Origin: Nitrosospira sp.
GTDB lineage: Bacteria > Pseudomonadota > Gammaproteobacteria > Burkholderiales > Nitrosomonadaceae
DNA: 21,248 bases
Direction: 5' to 3'
Assembly: GCA_030453055.1 (NCBI GenBank)
Contig: JAKDLC010000004.1
Location: forward strand, 1-21,248
Shown here: positions 9,417 through 17,979 of the stretch, piece by piece
How the letters are laid out: each line of letters opens with the position of its first letter
Numbering within the stretch: position 1 is the stretch's first letter
Notes under the pieces: generated by a model
The model's input: only the letters and a program-made list of their open reading frames with translations
Told to the model about the DNA's origin: nothing
Databases searched by the model: none
Program-made: the position numbers and the translations under genes

Positions 9417-9806
9417 ATGAATATCCCAAATAATTTGAAATACACCAAATCCCACGAATGGGTGAGGCTTGAAGACGACGGCACGGTGACGATCGGTATT
9501 ACCCAGCACGCGCAGGAATTACTCGGCGACATGGTATTCGTGGAAACACCGGATGTAGGACGCAAACTTAAACAGGGAGAAGAATGCGCCGTCGTGGAGT
9601 CGGTCAAGGCGGCGGCTGACGTGTATGCGCCTATCGCGGGAGAGGTAGCAGCCGTCAACCCCGATCTTGAAACGGCGCCGGAAAAAGTTAACCAGGACGC
9701 CTACGCAGCATGGCTTTTCAAACTAAAGCCGGTGAATGCCGATCTGAACCATCTGCTCAGTGCCGCGGACTATCAGAAAATGCTCGAAAGCGAGGAAGAC
9801 TCCTAA
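9417..9806 (+). CDS. gcvH: Glycine cleavage system H protein
   Basis: Lipoyl carrier that shuttles the aminomethyl intermediate between the P, T and L proteins. From the ATG at 9417 it has 129 residues, the same as E. coli GcvH, and starts [16 protein letters not shown]. The lipoylation site is Lys64 in [17 protein letters not shown], and [12 protein letters not shown] lies ahead of it. An in-frame ATG at 9390 would add nine residues, but the GGAG ribosome site at about 9405 fits the 9417 start. It lies 44 bases after gcvT, so co-transcription is expected. Confidence 0.96.
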   Translation: MNIPNNLKYTKSHEWVRLEDDGTVTIGITQHAQELLGDMVFVETPDVGRKLKQGEECAVVESVKAAADVYAPIAGEVAAVNPDLETAPEKVNQDAYAAWLFKLKPVNADLNHLLSAADYQKMLESEEDS

Positions 9807-9895
9807 AGTCCTCGAAAATGAAGTGGATAATATTTCCGGACCTTGCGTTTTACCCCACTTGCACGCTTCATTCCCAATGATTCACGGAACAAATC

Positions 9896-11299
9896 ATGCC
9901 ATTCATTCCCCATACTGAAGAAGATATACACGCAATGCTTGCAAGCATCGGTGCAAACACCATCGATGATCTGTTCGACGAGATTCCTCCCGACCTGAAA
10001 AGCGGCCGCTTGAAACGGGTTCCCCCCGGGTTGGGCGAAATGGAAATTTCACGGCTGATGCTGGAAAGGGCCGAGGCGGACGGGCACTATCTCAATTTTA
10101 TCGGGGCCGGCGCATATGAGCACCATATTCCGGCCGCGGTATGGCAGATTACCACCCGCGGTGAGTTCTACTCCTCGTATACCCCTTATCAGGCGGAAGC
10201 GAGCCAAGGCTCTTTGCAGTTGCTCTATGAATACCAGACCATGATGGCTTCGCTGACGGGAATGGATGTCTCCAACGCGAGCATGTACGACGGCGCCTCC
10301 GCACTGGCTGAAGCGGCGCTGATGGCGGTGCGCTCGCACAAGTCCTCACGCCGTATCCTGATGCCTGCCACGGTTCATCCCGTCTATCGTAGCGTGGTGC
10401 GCGCCATCGTTGGAAATCAGAATATCGAGGTTGTTGAATTACCCTACTGCACGCAGGCAGGTCTGACCCTGCCGGAATCTCTGGATAGGTTCGGCAAGAA
10501 GGAATTTGCGGCGCTGGTCATTCCCCAGCCCAACTTCTTTGGCGTGCTGGAGCAGGTTGATGCGCTTACCGATTGGGCGCACAGCAAGAACGCATTGGCG
10601 ATTGGCGTGGCCAATCCCATGGCGCTGGCGATGCTCACTCCGCCCGGCGAATGGGGCGGCAAGGGAGCGGATGTGGCGGTGGGCGAAGGCCAGCCATTGG
10701 GAATCCCGCTCTCGAGCGGCGGACCCTATTTCGGTTTTATGGCCTGCAAGCAGCCGCTGGTGCGTCAAATGCCGGGACGTATCATCGGCCGCACGACGGA
10801 CCAGGATGGCAAACCCGGTTTTGTCCTTACGCTTCAGGCGCGCGAACAGCATATCCGGCGTTCCAAAGCCACCTCCAACATCTGTACCAATCAGGGATTG
10901 ATGGTCACCGCCGCCACCATCTACATGGCGCTGACGGGACCCGAAGGGCTGCGGCGGATCGCCGCCCAGTCCCATGCGAACACGCTGACTCTGCTGGAGA
11001 AACTCGAATCCCTGAAAGGCGTAAAAAGAATCTTCGATGGACCCTTGTTTCACGAAGCGGTCGTTTCGCTGCCCGCGCCGGTCGAAGATGTATTGCGCAC
11101 GCTCAAACACCAGCGAATACTGGGGGGACTGAACCTGGAGGGATATTATCCGGAGCTCGGCAACGCTATACTCGTATGCGCCACCGAAACGAAAACCTCC
11201 GCAGATTTGGAAAATTATGCCGATCAACTCAGCCTGGCGCTTGATAACGTAAGTTCGGCAAATTCCCACGCACCCGCAGCGACATTACTTTCAACTTAA
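9896..11299 (+). CDS. gcvPA: Glycine dehydrogenase (decarboxylating) subunit 1
   Basis: N-terminal half of the two-subunit form of P protein, which decarboxylates glycine and passes the aminomethyl group to GcvH. The 467-residue product starts [15 protein letters not shown] and shows the family blocks [42 protein letters not shown] and [13 protein letters not shown]. The PLP-lysine is not in this subunit; it lies in GcvPB. The gene follows gcvH after 89 bases, with GGAA upstream of the ATG. The spacer has no clear terminator. Confidence 0.96.
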   Translation: MPFIPHTEEDIHAMLASIGANTIDDLFDEIPPDLKSGRLKRVPPGLGEMEISRLMLERAEADGHYLNFIGAGAYEHHIPAAVWQITTRGEFYSSYTPYQAEASQGSLQLLYEYQTMMASLTGMDVSNASMYDGASALAEAALMAVRSHKSSRRILMPATVHPVYRSVVRAIVGNQNIEVVELPYCTQAGLTLPESLDRFGKKEFAALVIPQPNFFGVLEQVDALTDWAHSKNALAIGVANPMALAMLTPPGEWGGKGADVAVGEGQPLGIPLSSGGPYFGFMACKQPLVRQMPGRIIGRTTDQDGKPGFVLTLQAREQHIRRSKATSNICTNQGLMVTAATIYMALTGPEGLRRIAAQSHANTLTLLEKLESLKGVKRIFDGPLFHEAVVSLPAPVEDVLRTLKHQRILGGLNLEGYYPELGNAILVCATETKTSADLENYADQLSLALDNVSSANSHAPAATLLST

Positions 11300-11309
11300 G
11301 GAGAATAGC

Positions 11310-11804
11310 ATGGTAACTCTTGCAGGCAATCCCATCAAAATTGAAGGCAGCTTTCCAAAAGCAGGCGACAAGGCGCCGGCATTTTCGCTGGTAAACAAGG
11401 AACTGAAGGACGTAACGCTGGCTGATTTCGCGGGCAAGAAAAAAGTACTTAACATCGTTCCCAGCCTGGATACCCCGGTCTGCGCCATGTCCACACGCAA
11501 GTTCAACGAAAAAGCCAGCAACATGGACAATACCGTGGTGTTGATAATCGCCGCTGACTTACCTTTTGCAATGAGCCGCTTCTGCGACATCGAAGGGTTG
11601 GACAAGGTGGTGGTACTGTCCACCATGCGAGGATCCGAGTTCATGAAAAATTACGGCGTCGCCATCGCCGATAGCCCGCTGGCCGGCATCACGGCCCGCG
11701 CCGTCGTGGTGCTGGATGAAAATGACAAGGTGATTCATGCGGAATTGGTGCCGGAAATAAAGGATGAGCCCAACTATGACGCGGCTTTGGCTGCCCTTCA
11801 ATAA
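11310..11804 (+). CDS. tpx: Thiol peroxidase Tpx
   Basis: Atypical 2-Cys peroxiredoxin that reduces hydrogen peroxide and lipid hydroperoxides using thioredoxin. The 164-residue protein has the peroxidatic Cys58 in [14 protein letters not shown], the resolving Cys92 in [14 protein letters not shown], and the [16 protein letters not shown] segment (E. coli Tpx 168 residues). The ATG lies only ten bases after gcvPA, with a strong AAGGAG site, and gcvPB follows after 45 bases, so the gene sits inside the glycine cleavage operon. Whether it is controlled by glycine is inferred from position only. The nearby trxC could supply reducing power, though TrxA is the usual partner. Confidence 0.96.
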   Translation: MVTLAGNPIKIEGSFPKAGDKAPAFSLVNKELKDVTLADFAGKKKVLNIVPSLDTPVCAMSTRKFNEKASNMDNTVVLIIAADLPFAMSRFCDIEGLDKVVVLSTMRGSEFMKNYGVAIADSPLAGITARAVVVLDENDKVIHAELVPEIKDEPNYDAALAALQ

Positions 11805-11849
11805 GCCTATGCCGCCTGTACATTAACCGCAAAGCCCCGGATTTTCACC

Positions 11850-13298
11850 ATGTTGATATTTGAACACTCACGCCCCGGACGGCGCAATTATTCCCAATCC
11901 CCGGCAACAGCCGTGGAAACGGAAGGCATTCCCCGGAATCTGATGCGTAAAGCGCCCCCGCTGCTGCCGGAAGTATCGGAAATGGATGTGGTGCGTCATT
12001 ACACGCGACTGTCGCAAAAGAACTTTTCGATAGACACCCAGTTCTATCCGCTTGGTTCTTGCACGATGAAATACAATCCTCGCGCCTGCAACTCGCTGGC
12101 CATGCTGCCGCAATTTCTGGGGCGGCACCCGCGGGCGCCGGAAAGTACCGGGCAAGGTTTTCTTGCGTGCATGTATGAACTGCAGGAAATATTGAAGGAT
12201 GTGACCGGCATGGCGGGAGTCAGTCTTACGCCGATGGCCGGTGCGCAAGGCGAACTGATCGGCGTGGCGATGATACGCGCCTATCATGAGTCGCGCGGAG
12301 ATTCCGCTCGTACCGAAATCATCATACCCGACGCTGCGCATGGCACCAACCCGGCCACAGCGGTAATGTGCGGCTACAAAGTCGTGGAAATATCCACTGA
12401 CAACGAAGGCGATGTAGACATGGACGCGCTGAAAGCGGCGGTTGGGCCGCAAACGGCGGGATTGATGCTGACCAACCCGTCCACGCTCGGCGTATTTGAG
12501 AAGAACGTGGCCGAAATGAGCCGGATCGTCCATCAGGCGGGGGGGTTACTGTATTACGACGGCGCGAACCTGAATGCGATCCTTGGCAAGGTGAAACCGG
12601 GCGACATGGGCTTTGACGTCATTCACATCAATCTGCACAAGACTTTCTCGACTCCCCATGGCGGTGGCGGGCCGGGTTCGGCGCCAGTGGGGGTTGCCAA
12701 GCGTTTATTGCCATTCATGCCCGTACCGGTGGTGGGATTTGAAAAAGGAACGTATCGCTGGCTGACGGAAAAGGATATTCCACAATCCATTGGCAGACTC
12801 TCGGCGCACATGGGCAATGCAGGTGTGCTGCTGCGGGCATATGTCTATGTCCGCCTGCTGGGGGCGGAGGGTATGCACCGGGTGGCCGAATTCGCCACGC
12901 TCAATGCCAATTACCTGATGGCGGAACTGAGCAGGGCGGGTTTTGAGATCGCCTATCCGGACCGCCGCGCGAGCCATGAGTTTATAGTCACGCTAAAAGA
13001 CCTCAAGGAGAAAACGGGCGTAACTGCGATGAATGTGGCCAAGCGACTGCTGGACAAGGGTTATCACGCTCCTACCACCTATTTTCCGCTACTGGTGCCG
13101 GAATGCCTGTTGATCGAGCCCGCTGAAACCGAGTCGAAGGAAACACTCGATGCGTTTGTCGCAGCCATGAAGGAAATCCTCGAAGAAGCTCACACACAGC
13201 CGGAAATGGTAAAAGGCGCCCCGCACACCACCCCGGTACGCAGGCTGGACGACGTAAAGGCCGCACGAGAACTGGATTTGGTATGGAAACGGCCTTGA
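11850..13298 (+). CDS. gcvPB: Glycine dehydrogenase (decarboxylating) subunit 2
   Basis: C-terminal, PLP-carrying half of the split P protein, acting as a heterotetramer with GcvPA. The 482-residue product has [20 protein letters not shown] near the N-terminus, [19 protein letters not shown] and the PLP lysine Lys264 in [20 protein letters not shown]. The C-terminal part [20 protein letters not shown] is also conserved. It completes the T, H and P set; no L protein (lipoamide dehydrogenase) gene is in the window. The ribosome site is weak (GGAT about 12 bases upstream). The gap to the kinase gene is 83 bases and has no hairpin terminator. Confidence 0.96.
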   Translation: MLIFEHSRPGRRNYSQSPATAVETEGIPRNLMRKAPPLLPEVSEMDVVRHYTRLSQKNFSIDTQFYPLGSCTMKYNPRACNSLAMLPQFLGRHPRAPESTGQGFLACMYELQEILKDVTGMAGVSLTPMAGAQGELIGVAMIRAYHESRGDSARTEIIIPDAAHGTNPATAVMCGYKVVEISTDNEGDVDMDALKAAVGPQTAGLMLTNPSTLGVFEKNVAEMSRIVHQAGGLLYYDGANLNAILGKVKPGDMGFDVIHINLHKTFSTPHGGGGPGSAPVGVAKRLLPFMPVPVVGFEKGTYRWLTEKDIPQSIGRLSAHMGNAGVLLRAYVYVRLLGAEGMHRVAEFATLNANYLMAELSRAGFEIAYPDRRASHEFIVTLKDLKEKTGVTAMNVAKRLLDKGYHAPTTYFPLLVPECLLIEPAETESKETLDAFVAAMKEILEEAHTQPEMVKGAPHTTPVRRLDDVKAARELDLVWKRP

Positions 13299-13303
13299 GT
13301 TCA

Positions 13304-13347
13304 ATCTGACCAACCTGACCAAATCGGGCCGATCTGACTACCCTGAC
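13304..13347 (+). repeat. Pair of 16-bp direct repeats upstream of the kinase gene
   Basis: ATCTGACCAACCTGAC at 13304-13319 and ATCTGACTACCCTGAC at 13332-13347 match at 14 of 16 positions and are 28 bases apart. Within each, CTGAC occurs twice at nine-base spacing, giving four copies in all. They fill much of the 83-base gap between gcvPB and the kinase gene. The function is unknown; a regulator site or a small repeat expansion are both possible. Confidence 0.6.
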
Positions 13348-13381
13348 ACAAAAAATAATCCCTTATCCTGCCCCAGGCCAC

Positions 13382-14320
13382 ATGCATACACTCATTTGCG
13401 GATCCATTGCCTACGACACCATTATGGTGTTCAAGGATCATTTCAAAAATCATATCCTGCCGGAACAGATTCATATTTTGAATGTTGCTTTTCTGGTGCC
13501 GGATATGCGCCGGGAATTCGGCGGCTGTGCCGGCAATATCGCCTACAATCTGCAAATGGTGGGCGGCAAGCCGCTTATCATGGCTACCGTAGGCGACGAC
13601 TATCAGCCATACGCCAGCCGATTGCAGGATCTCGATCTGGCGCAAACTCATATACGGCATGTGAGTAACACATTTACCGCGCAAGCATTCATCACCACCG
13701 ATCTGGCGGATAACCAGATCACCGCCTTTCATCCTGGAGCGATGAATTTTTCGCATGAAAATCACGTTGCCGAAGCGAAAGACGTGAGCCTTGGTATCAT
13801 TGCCCCGGACGGCCGTGATGGCATGGTGCAGCATGCGCGCGAGTTCCATGAAGCGGGTATCCCGTTCATGTTCGATCCCGGCCAGGGACTACCGATGTTC
13901 AATGGCGAAGAGCTGCTGGATATCATCAACAAGGCCGATTACGTCGCGGTCAACGACTACGAGGGTCAGTTGTTGCAGGAGCGCACCGGGCGCACGCTTG
14001 AAGCACTGGCGAAACTCGTAAAGGGGTTGATCGTCACCAAAGGCTCGGAGGGCTCGGTAATTTATTCCGAAGGTCAACAGATTGGCATTCCGAGCGTTAA
14101 AGCGGATAAGGTGATCGATCCGACGGGGTGCGGGGATGCGTACCGGGCGGGACTGCTCTACGGAATCATCAATGAAATGGATTGGCAGAGCACCGGGCAG
14201 CTTGGTTCGCTTATGGGAGCACTGAAAATCGCTCAACGCGGCGGGCAGAACCACGGTTTCAGCCAGGACGAAATCGATCAACGATATTTTGAAATTTTCG
14301 GCAGCCGCATTCTTGTATAA
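13382..14320 (+). CDS. PfkB/ribokinase-family kinase (carbohydrate or nucleoside)
   Basis: ATP-dependent kinase of the PfkB superfamily with 312 residues. The N-terminal GSIAYDTIM and REFGGCAGNIAYNLQMVGG match the first family signature. The C-terminal DPTGCGDAYRAGLLYG at 246-261 is the second, with catalytic base Asp252 and the anion-hole Gly-Cys-Gly. The protein lacks features that fix its substrate. Betaproteobacterial relatives are often annotated as adenosine kinase or as sugar kinase, so the substrate is left open. The AGG a few bases before the ATG is a weak ribosome site. The gene overlaps nothing, and the lipoprotein gene starts ten bases after its stop. Confidence 0.9.
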   Translation: MHTLICGSIAYDTIMVFKDHFKNHILPEQIHILNVAFLVPDMRREFGGCAGNIAYNLQMVGGKPLIMATVGDDYQPYASRLQDLDLAQTHIRHVSNTFTAQAFITTDLADNQITAFHPGAMNFSHENHVAEAKDVSLGIIAPDGRDGMVQHAREFHEAGIPFMFDPGQGLPMFNGEELLDIINKADYVAVNDYEGQLLQERTGRTLEALAKLVKGLIVTKGSEGSVIYSEGQQIGIPSVKADKVIDPTGCGDAYRAGLLYGIINEMDWQSTGQLGSLMGALKIAQRGGQNHGFSQDEIDQRYFEIFGSRILV

Positions 14321-14330
14321 AGAGGGCGCA

Positions 14331-14792
14331 ATGAAACGGACGAATATTTTCGCGGTGGCGTTGATGTACTTATCTATAACCGTTTTAAGCGGATGCGCGG
14401 CGGGCTTGTCGGGTAGCGACTACTCCCGTGACCAGGTTCGGGAGATACAAAGCGTACGTACCGGCGTGGTGGAAAGTGTACGGGAAGTGAAGATCGAAGG
14501 AACGCGCAGCAAGATCGGCGCAGTGGCAGGGGGCGTGGCCGGCGGCCTTGGCGCCAGCACTGCGGCAGAAGGCAGGCTCGGCGTCATTTTCGGCGTTCTC
14601 GGCGCGCTTGTGGGAGGACTGCTGGGTCAAGCGGCGGAGCAGGCCGTAACGAGCACGACAGGACACGAAATCACCGTCAGGCTGGACAACGGCTCGATGG
14701 TGTCCATCACTCAGGCTGCCGATGAAGAATTCAAGCCCGGTGAGCGAGTGAGAATTCTAAGTGGAGGCGGGGTTTCGCGAGTATCGCACTAG
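14331..14792 (+). CDS. Glycine-zipper outer-membrane lipoprotein (SlyB/Pcp-like)
   Basis: A 153-residue lipoprotein. The signal peptide ends in the lipobox LSGC with the acylated Cys at position 22. Residues from about 64 to 106 form a glycine-rich two-helix zipper (GAVAGGVAGGLGAS and GVLGALVGGLLGQ), as in SlyB and Pcp. The C-terminus (EITVRLDNGSMVSITQ, FKPGERVRIL) resembles the small SlyB C-terminal domain. I chose the ATG at 14331, which has AGAGGG upstream and starts a proper signal peptide; an upstream ATG at 14289 overlaps the kinase gene. Function in the family is envelope integrity, but the exact role is not established here. Confidence 0.88.
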   Translation: MKRTNIFAVALMYLSITVLSGCAAGLSGSDYSRDQVREIQSVRTGVVESVREVKIEGTRSKIGAVAGGVAGGLGASTAAEGRLGVIFGVLGALVGGLLGQAAEQAVTSTTGHEITVRLDNGSMVSITQAADEEFKPGERVRILSGGGVSRVSH

Positions 14793-14928
14793 CGCACTTT
14801 AAGCTGTACTAACCCCGTCCATACATCCGGCAAATCCCGTCAAACCCAGGGCTATACCCTCTTCCGCCGGGACTATTGGTAACGAACCACTCTCCCACAA
14901 AGCATAAATGATTTACGGCGTTTAGGTA

Positions 14929-14974
14929 TGGACTTCGAGAGAGGCTTGATATATAGTCTAGCTGTCATCTAGCT
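14929..14974 (+). promoter_or_regulatory. Putative toxin-antitoxin promoter with direct-repeat operator
   Basis: TGGACT (14929-14934) and TATAGT (14952-14957) are separated by 17 bases and match the sigma70 boxes at four of six and five of six positions. Two copies of TCTAGCT (14957-14963 and 14968-14974), 11 bases apart, lie on the expected transcription start. One helical turn between repeats is what an autorepressing antitoxin dimer would need. Binding is inferred. The remainder of 14793-14981 shows no gene. Confidence 0.4.
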
Positions 14975-14981
14975 TATTTGA

Positions 14982-15233
14982 ATGGGTATCATGCGTGAGA
15001 TCGGGGCCTTCGAGGCCAAGAACAAACTTGGCACGTTGCTTGACCGGGTCGAGAATGGTGAAGAAATTCTCATCACGCGGCACGGCAAGGCCGTCGCGCG
15101 ACTGGTTCCGGCTGAGCCCGGCTTTAATCGCGCGAAAGCCCGTCAAGCAGCGCGCGGCCTGCTCGAAGCCAGTCGCGGGGTTACGTTGGGGGGTCTCGAA
15201 ATCAAGGACCTCATCAATGAAGGTCGTCCATGA
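14982..15233 (+). CDS. Phd/YefM-type antitoxin of a VapC toxin
   Basis: An 83-residue antitoxin. The N-terminal 50 residues carry the Phd/YefM fold that dimerises and binds DNA: IGAFEAKNKLGTLLDRVENGEEILITRHGKAVARLVP. The tail RGLLEASRGVTLGGLEIKDLINEGRP is the toxin-binding part. The last codon and stop overlap the toxin start by four bases (ATGA at 15230-15233), the usual translational coupling in these operons. The ATG at 14991 is an equally plausible start (MREIGAFEAKN). It is expected to neutralise the PIN-domain toxin and repress its own promoter. Confidence 0.88.
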   Translation: MGIMREIGAFEAKNKLGTLLDRVENGEEILITRHGKAVARLVPAEPGFNRAKARQAARGLLEASRGVTLGGLEIKDLINEGRP

Positions 15234-15643
15234 GCTTGGTTCTCGATAGCTCGGTAGCACTGGCTTGGTGTTTTGAGGATGAACATACTCGCGCCACCCT
15301 TTCACTATTGGATCAGATTAGTGAAACCGGAGCGACAGCACCGGCGCTCTGGTCGCTGGAAGTTCTCAATGGCTTGGCCATGGCTGAGCGCCGTGGTCGG
15401 CTGGACGCCACGCAACGTCATCAGTTCGCCGGGTTTTTACGTGACCTGCCGGTCAGCGTCGATTCAGAAACTGCCAGCCAAGCCTGGACGGCAACGGCTC
15501 GTCTAGCCGAACACTACCGGCTCACTCTCTACGATGCGGCATATCTGGAACTGGCCCAGCGCCTCGATCTGCCTCTAGCCACGCTCGATCAGGAACTGCG
15601 CGCTGCCGGAAGTAACCTGGGGGTTACCCTGCTCGGTCATTGA
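15230..15643 (+). CDS. vapC: VapC-type PIN-domain ribonuclease toxin
   Basis: A 137-residue PIN-domain protein, paired with the antitoxin just upstream through a four-base overlap. The acidic metal-binding residues of the active site are all present: Asp6 (VLDSSVALAW), Glu44 (SLEVLNGL), Asp102 (LYDAAYLELA) and Asp120 (LATLDQEL). It is therefore probably an active Mg-dependent RNase; VapC toxins cut tRNA or rRNA, but the target here cannot be read from sequence. The pair is complete with no frameshift. It sits between the lipoprotein and acyltransferase genes as a self-contained cassette. Confidence 0.9.
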   Translation: MSLVLDSSVALAWCFEDEHTRATLSLLDQISETGATAPALWSLEVLNGLAMAERRGRLDATQRHQFAGFLRDLPVSVDSETASQAWTATARLAEHYRLTLYDAAYLELAQRLDLPLATLDQELRAAGSNLGVTLLGH

Positions 15644-15704
15644 TACTTTCCGCTACCGCCGAATTTTGTCTGACAGGTGCGCAGACTATCGAGACCTACC
15701 AATC

Positions 15705-15730
15705 GTCATTATTGATGCGATAATAATGAC
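15705..15730. repeat. Perfect 9-bp inverted repeat flush with the plsC start
   Basis: GTCATTATT (15705-15713) and AATAATGAC (15722-15730) are perfect inverted copies separated by eight bases. The right arm ends at the base before the ATG at 15731. There is no T-run, so it is not an intrinsic terminator for vapC. It occupies the place where a ribosome site would be expected and could act as an operator or a translation-controlling hairpin. Confidence 0.65.
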
Positions 15731-16540
15731 ATGCAAAACGCTACCACCAGCGCCACCACCAGCCGGGTAACACAAATTTTCCGGTCTATCCGCTTGTTGT
15801 TGCATATCATTTCCGGCTTGGTCCAATCCGCAGTATATCCTCATCTCGATCAGTCAGCGCAAAGACGCATGGCACAAAACTGGTCAGCGGGGCTTCTTGC
15901 GATTCTGTCCATCAGGCTGCGCCACAGTGGTGTTGCGCCTGCAGCCGAAATGCAGCCGGTAATGCTGGCGGCCAATCATGTTTCCTGGCTGGATGTATAT
16001 TCCCTCAATGCGGTGTGCCCCGCTCGTTTTGTGGCTAAATCTGAAATTCGCGATTGGCCACTGCTCGGCTGGTTGAGCCAGAATGCAGGAACATTGTTTA
16101 TCGAGCGCACAAAGCGCAGCGATACCGCCCGGATAAATGAGGACATCGGCAATGCGTTGACGATGGGAGATCGGGTAACGGTATTCCCGGAAGGCACGAC
16201 GAGCGATGGCACCCTGCTTCGGCATTTTCATGCGTCGCTATTGCAGCCGGCGGTAACGGTCTCAGCCATACTGTATCCGGTGGCGATACGGTACAGCGAC
16301 GCTACGGGAGTCCTCAGCAAGTCAGCGGCCTTCGCCAGTATTTCGATGCTGGAATCATTGCGGCGAATACTGCGGCAACCCTGGATAGAAGTCGAATTAA
16401 TCTTCACCGACCCGATTGGCAGCAGCGGGAAAAATCGGCGGGAATTGGCACGGTATGCCGAACATGCTATTGCAAGCGTCTTGTCGCTTCCGGTGCCGCA
16501 CAAGACACCTGGAAAACCTTTCGATCTTCCAGGCGAATAG
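15731..16540 (+). CDS. 1-acyl-sn-glycerol-3-phosphate acyltransferase (PlsC family)
   Basis: Membrane-associated acyltransferase expected to acylate lysophosphatidic acid to phosphatidic acid in phospholipid synthesis. The 269-residue product has the catalytic NHVSWLD motif (His83, Asp88) and the substrate-binding VFPEGTTSDG at 151-160. A hydrophobic N-terminal stretch at 19-36 may anchor it to the membrane. Relatives also include ornithine-lipid acyltransferases (OlsA), which look very similar, so the acceptor is not certain. No ribosome site is evident; the space is taken by a perfect inverted repeat. Its 3' end overlaps the end of apaH by 74 bases on the opposite strand. Confidence 0.88.
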   Translation: MQNATTSATTSRVTQIFRSIRLLLHIISGLVQSAVYPHLDQSAQRRMAQNWSAGLLAILSIRLRHSGVAPAAEMQPVMLAANHVSWLDVYSLNAVCPARFVAKSEIRDWPLLGWLSQNAGTLFIERTKRSDTARINEDIGNALTMGDRVTVFPEGTTSDGTLLRHFHASLLQPAVTVSAILYPVAIRYSDATGVLSKSAAFASISMLESLRRILRQPWIEVELIFTDPIGSSGKNRRELARYAEHAIASVLSLPVPHKTPGKPFDLPGE

Positions 16541-17294
16541 CGGTGAGGCTTCGCCCCCACAGGCAGCCCGTGTCGAGCGCTATCAGGTCACTTCTGATTT
16601 GCAGGCCCAGCGCCGACCAGTGGCCGCAAATGACGGTGGCTTCCCGGCTGGCGCGATTCGGCAACTCGAACCATGGCAGATAGCCGGCCGGTATGTCCCG
16701 CACCAAGCCCTTGTGGGCAAAATCCATTTTTCCATCGGGTGTGCACACGCGCATACGTGTCATGGCGTTGATGATCACTCGCAGGCGCGCATACCCTTCG
16801 AGACTGTCATCCCACCGATCAGGCTGGTTGCCGTACATATGAGAGCAGAATTTATGGAAATTTTCACTGCGAAGAACACCTTCGACTGCCTGCGCGAGCA
16901 GCGCGGCCTGCGCCACGCTCCATGACGGTAGCAGCCCCGCATGCACCATGACATAATGTCCATCCACGTGCAGCAGCCGCTGATGCCGCAACCAATGTAA
17001 CAATTCGTCCCTGTCGGGGGCAGCGAGTATGTCCTCCAGCGTGTCCTTCCGATGCAATCCGGAGCAGCCTGCGGCAACCATGAGCAGATGCAGATCGTGA
17101 TTGCCCAGCACCATGGTTACCGCACTATTCAATTCCCTGACGAAACGCAATACGGACAGTGAATCGGGCCCCCGGTTGCCGCCCTCCCCCCCCAGCCACA
17201 ACCTGTCATTTGCGCGGTCAAACCGGATCAGGTCGAGAAGTTGCCTGAAGTCCTTATAACAGCCTTGCACATCACCGATTGCGAAAGTAGCCAT
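16467..17294 (-). CDS. apaH: Symmetrical diadenosine tetraphosphatase ApaH
   Basis: Cuts Ap4A into two ADP, and in bacteria also removes Np4 caps from RNA. The 275-residue product matches ApaH along its length (E. coli 280): MATFAIGDVQGC at the start, VLGNHDLHLL at 62-71, VMVHAGLLPSW, ITN-like INAMTRMRVC, VICGHWSALG and ALDTGCLWG. One metal-binding motif is odd: the usual GDLVNRG reads GEGGNRG at 36-42, so the bridging Asp is replaced by Glu37 and two neighbours by Gly. The frame stays open across it. Gln10 in GDVQG replaces the His of GDVHG, which is common in ApaH proteins. A start at 17300 or the TTG at 17309 is possible; 17294 gives the conserved N-terminus. Confidence 0.92.
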   Translation of the reverse strand: MATFAIGDVQGCYKDFRQLLDLIRFDRANDRLWLGGEGGNRGPDSLSVLRFVRELNSAVTMVLGNHDLHLLMVAAGCSGLHRKDTLEDILAAPDRDELLHWLRHQRLLHVDGHYVMVHAGLLPSWSVAQAALLAQAVEGVLRSENFHKFCSHMYGNQPDRWDDSLEGYARLRVIINAMTRMRVCTPDGKMDFAHKGLVRDIPAGYLPWFELPNRASREATVICGHWSALGLQIRSDLIALDTGCLWGRSLTAIRLEDRKVFQVSCAAPEATRRLQ

Positions 17295-17361
17295 AATCAT
17301 TAAACCCAAATTACACTACATCCATGGCGACCATTTTTAGCACACTCATCCCGGCAGCCAG

Positions 17362-17396
17362 AAAAAACAAGGGCGATACAGATCTTCCTATCGCCC
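17362..17396 (-). terminator. Intrinsic terminator of the cytochrome c gene
   Basis: On the minus strand GGGCGATA and TATCGCCC (17371-17378 and 17389-17396) form an eight-base stem with a ten-base loop. It is followed by TTGTTTTTT (17370-17362). It begins about 30 bases after the stop of the cytochrome gene and separates it from apaH. Confidence 0.85.
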
Positions 17397-17427
17397 GTTA
17401 TCTCGTGCTCCGCCAGTCCTCAGAGAA

Positions 17428-17979
17428 TCACTTTGCCTCGGCCACCATGTAATCCACTACCGCCTTGACATCGGCATCGGACAGACTGGCGTTTCCGCCC
17501 TTGGGAGGCATCGCGTTCTTGCCCTTGAGTGCACTGTTGTAGAGGGTATCCGTACCGCTCTTGATGCGGGGAGCCCACGTCGATTTGTCGCCAAGTTTGG
17601 GCGCGCCTGCCGCACCGGTCGTGTGACACGCAGCACAACTCGTTGTGTAGATGGATTTGATTTTGTCTGCGCCATCGGCAGCTGCTACCGGCGCGGGCGG
17701 CGCAGTCGCCGCAGCCTGACTGGTTCCCGCCATTTTCTCGTCAGCTTGCGGCGAATCACCTGCGAGCACCAGACGACCCACCGGTTTTAAGCGCTTCGCC
17801 ACGGCTTCATCCGAAAACTTGGGATTATTTGGATCCACCGAAGGATCGCCGGTAACGTACTGCGCCAACAGCATAATAATGGCGACTGGAAATGCAAAAG
17901 CGGCCAAAAGAACCGTGATCACTTGTTTCGGCGTCTTGATGGCCGAGGAATGCTCTTCTTCATCGTCAGTGCCGCTCAC
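17428..17979 (-). CDS. Membrane-anchored cytochrome c5-like protein
   Basis: A 183-residue monohaem c-type cytochrome for periplasmic electron transfer. A short acidic cytoplasmic N-terminus precedes one membrane helix at about 19-42, which acts as an uncleaved anchor. A Pro/Ala-rich linker (84-102) follows, then the haem domain with CAACH at 115-119 and the axial Met157 in KNAMPPKGG. The order CxxCH, [14 protein letters not shown], MPPKGG is that of the cytochrome c5/CycB type. The start is GTG at 17979 with GGGGGG (17985-17990) as ribosome site. Its electron partner cannot be read from sequence; in this kind of organism a link to terminal oxidase is plausible. It is monocistronic, with a terminator at 17362-17396. 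Confidence 0.92.
   Translation of the reverse strand: MSGTDDEEEHSSAIKTPKQVITVLLAAFAFPVAIIMLLAQYVTGDPSVDPNNPKFSDEAVAKRLKPVGRLVLAGDSPQADEKMAGTSQAAATAPPAPVAAADGADKIKSIYTTSCAACHTTGAAGAPKLGDKSTWAPRIKSGTDTLYNSALKGKNAMPPKGGNASLSDADVKAVVDYMVAEAK

Noticed and set aside
10573..11244. 223-codon plus-strand frame inside gcvPA
   Set aside because: Out-of-frame reading of gcvPA; the product is Arg/Gly-rich and unlike any family.
10439..11269. 276-codon minus-strand frame inside gcvPA
   Set aside because: Antisense shadow of a strongly conserved gene; no recognisable domains.
15644..15730. Intrinsic terminator after vapC
   Set aside because: The inverted repeat at 15705-15730 has no T-run and ends at the next start codon, so a terminator call is not supported.
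16416..16925. 169-codon plus-strand frame across the plsC/apaH junction
   Set aside because: Antisense to conserved apaH sequence and out of frame with plsC.
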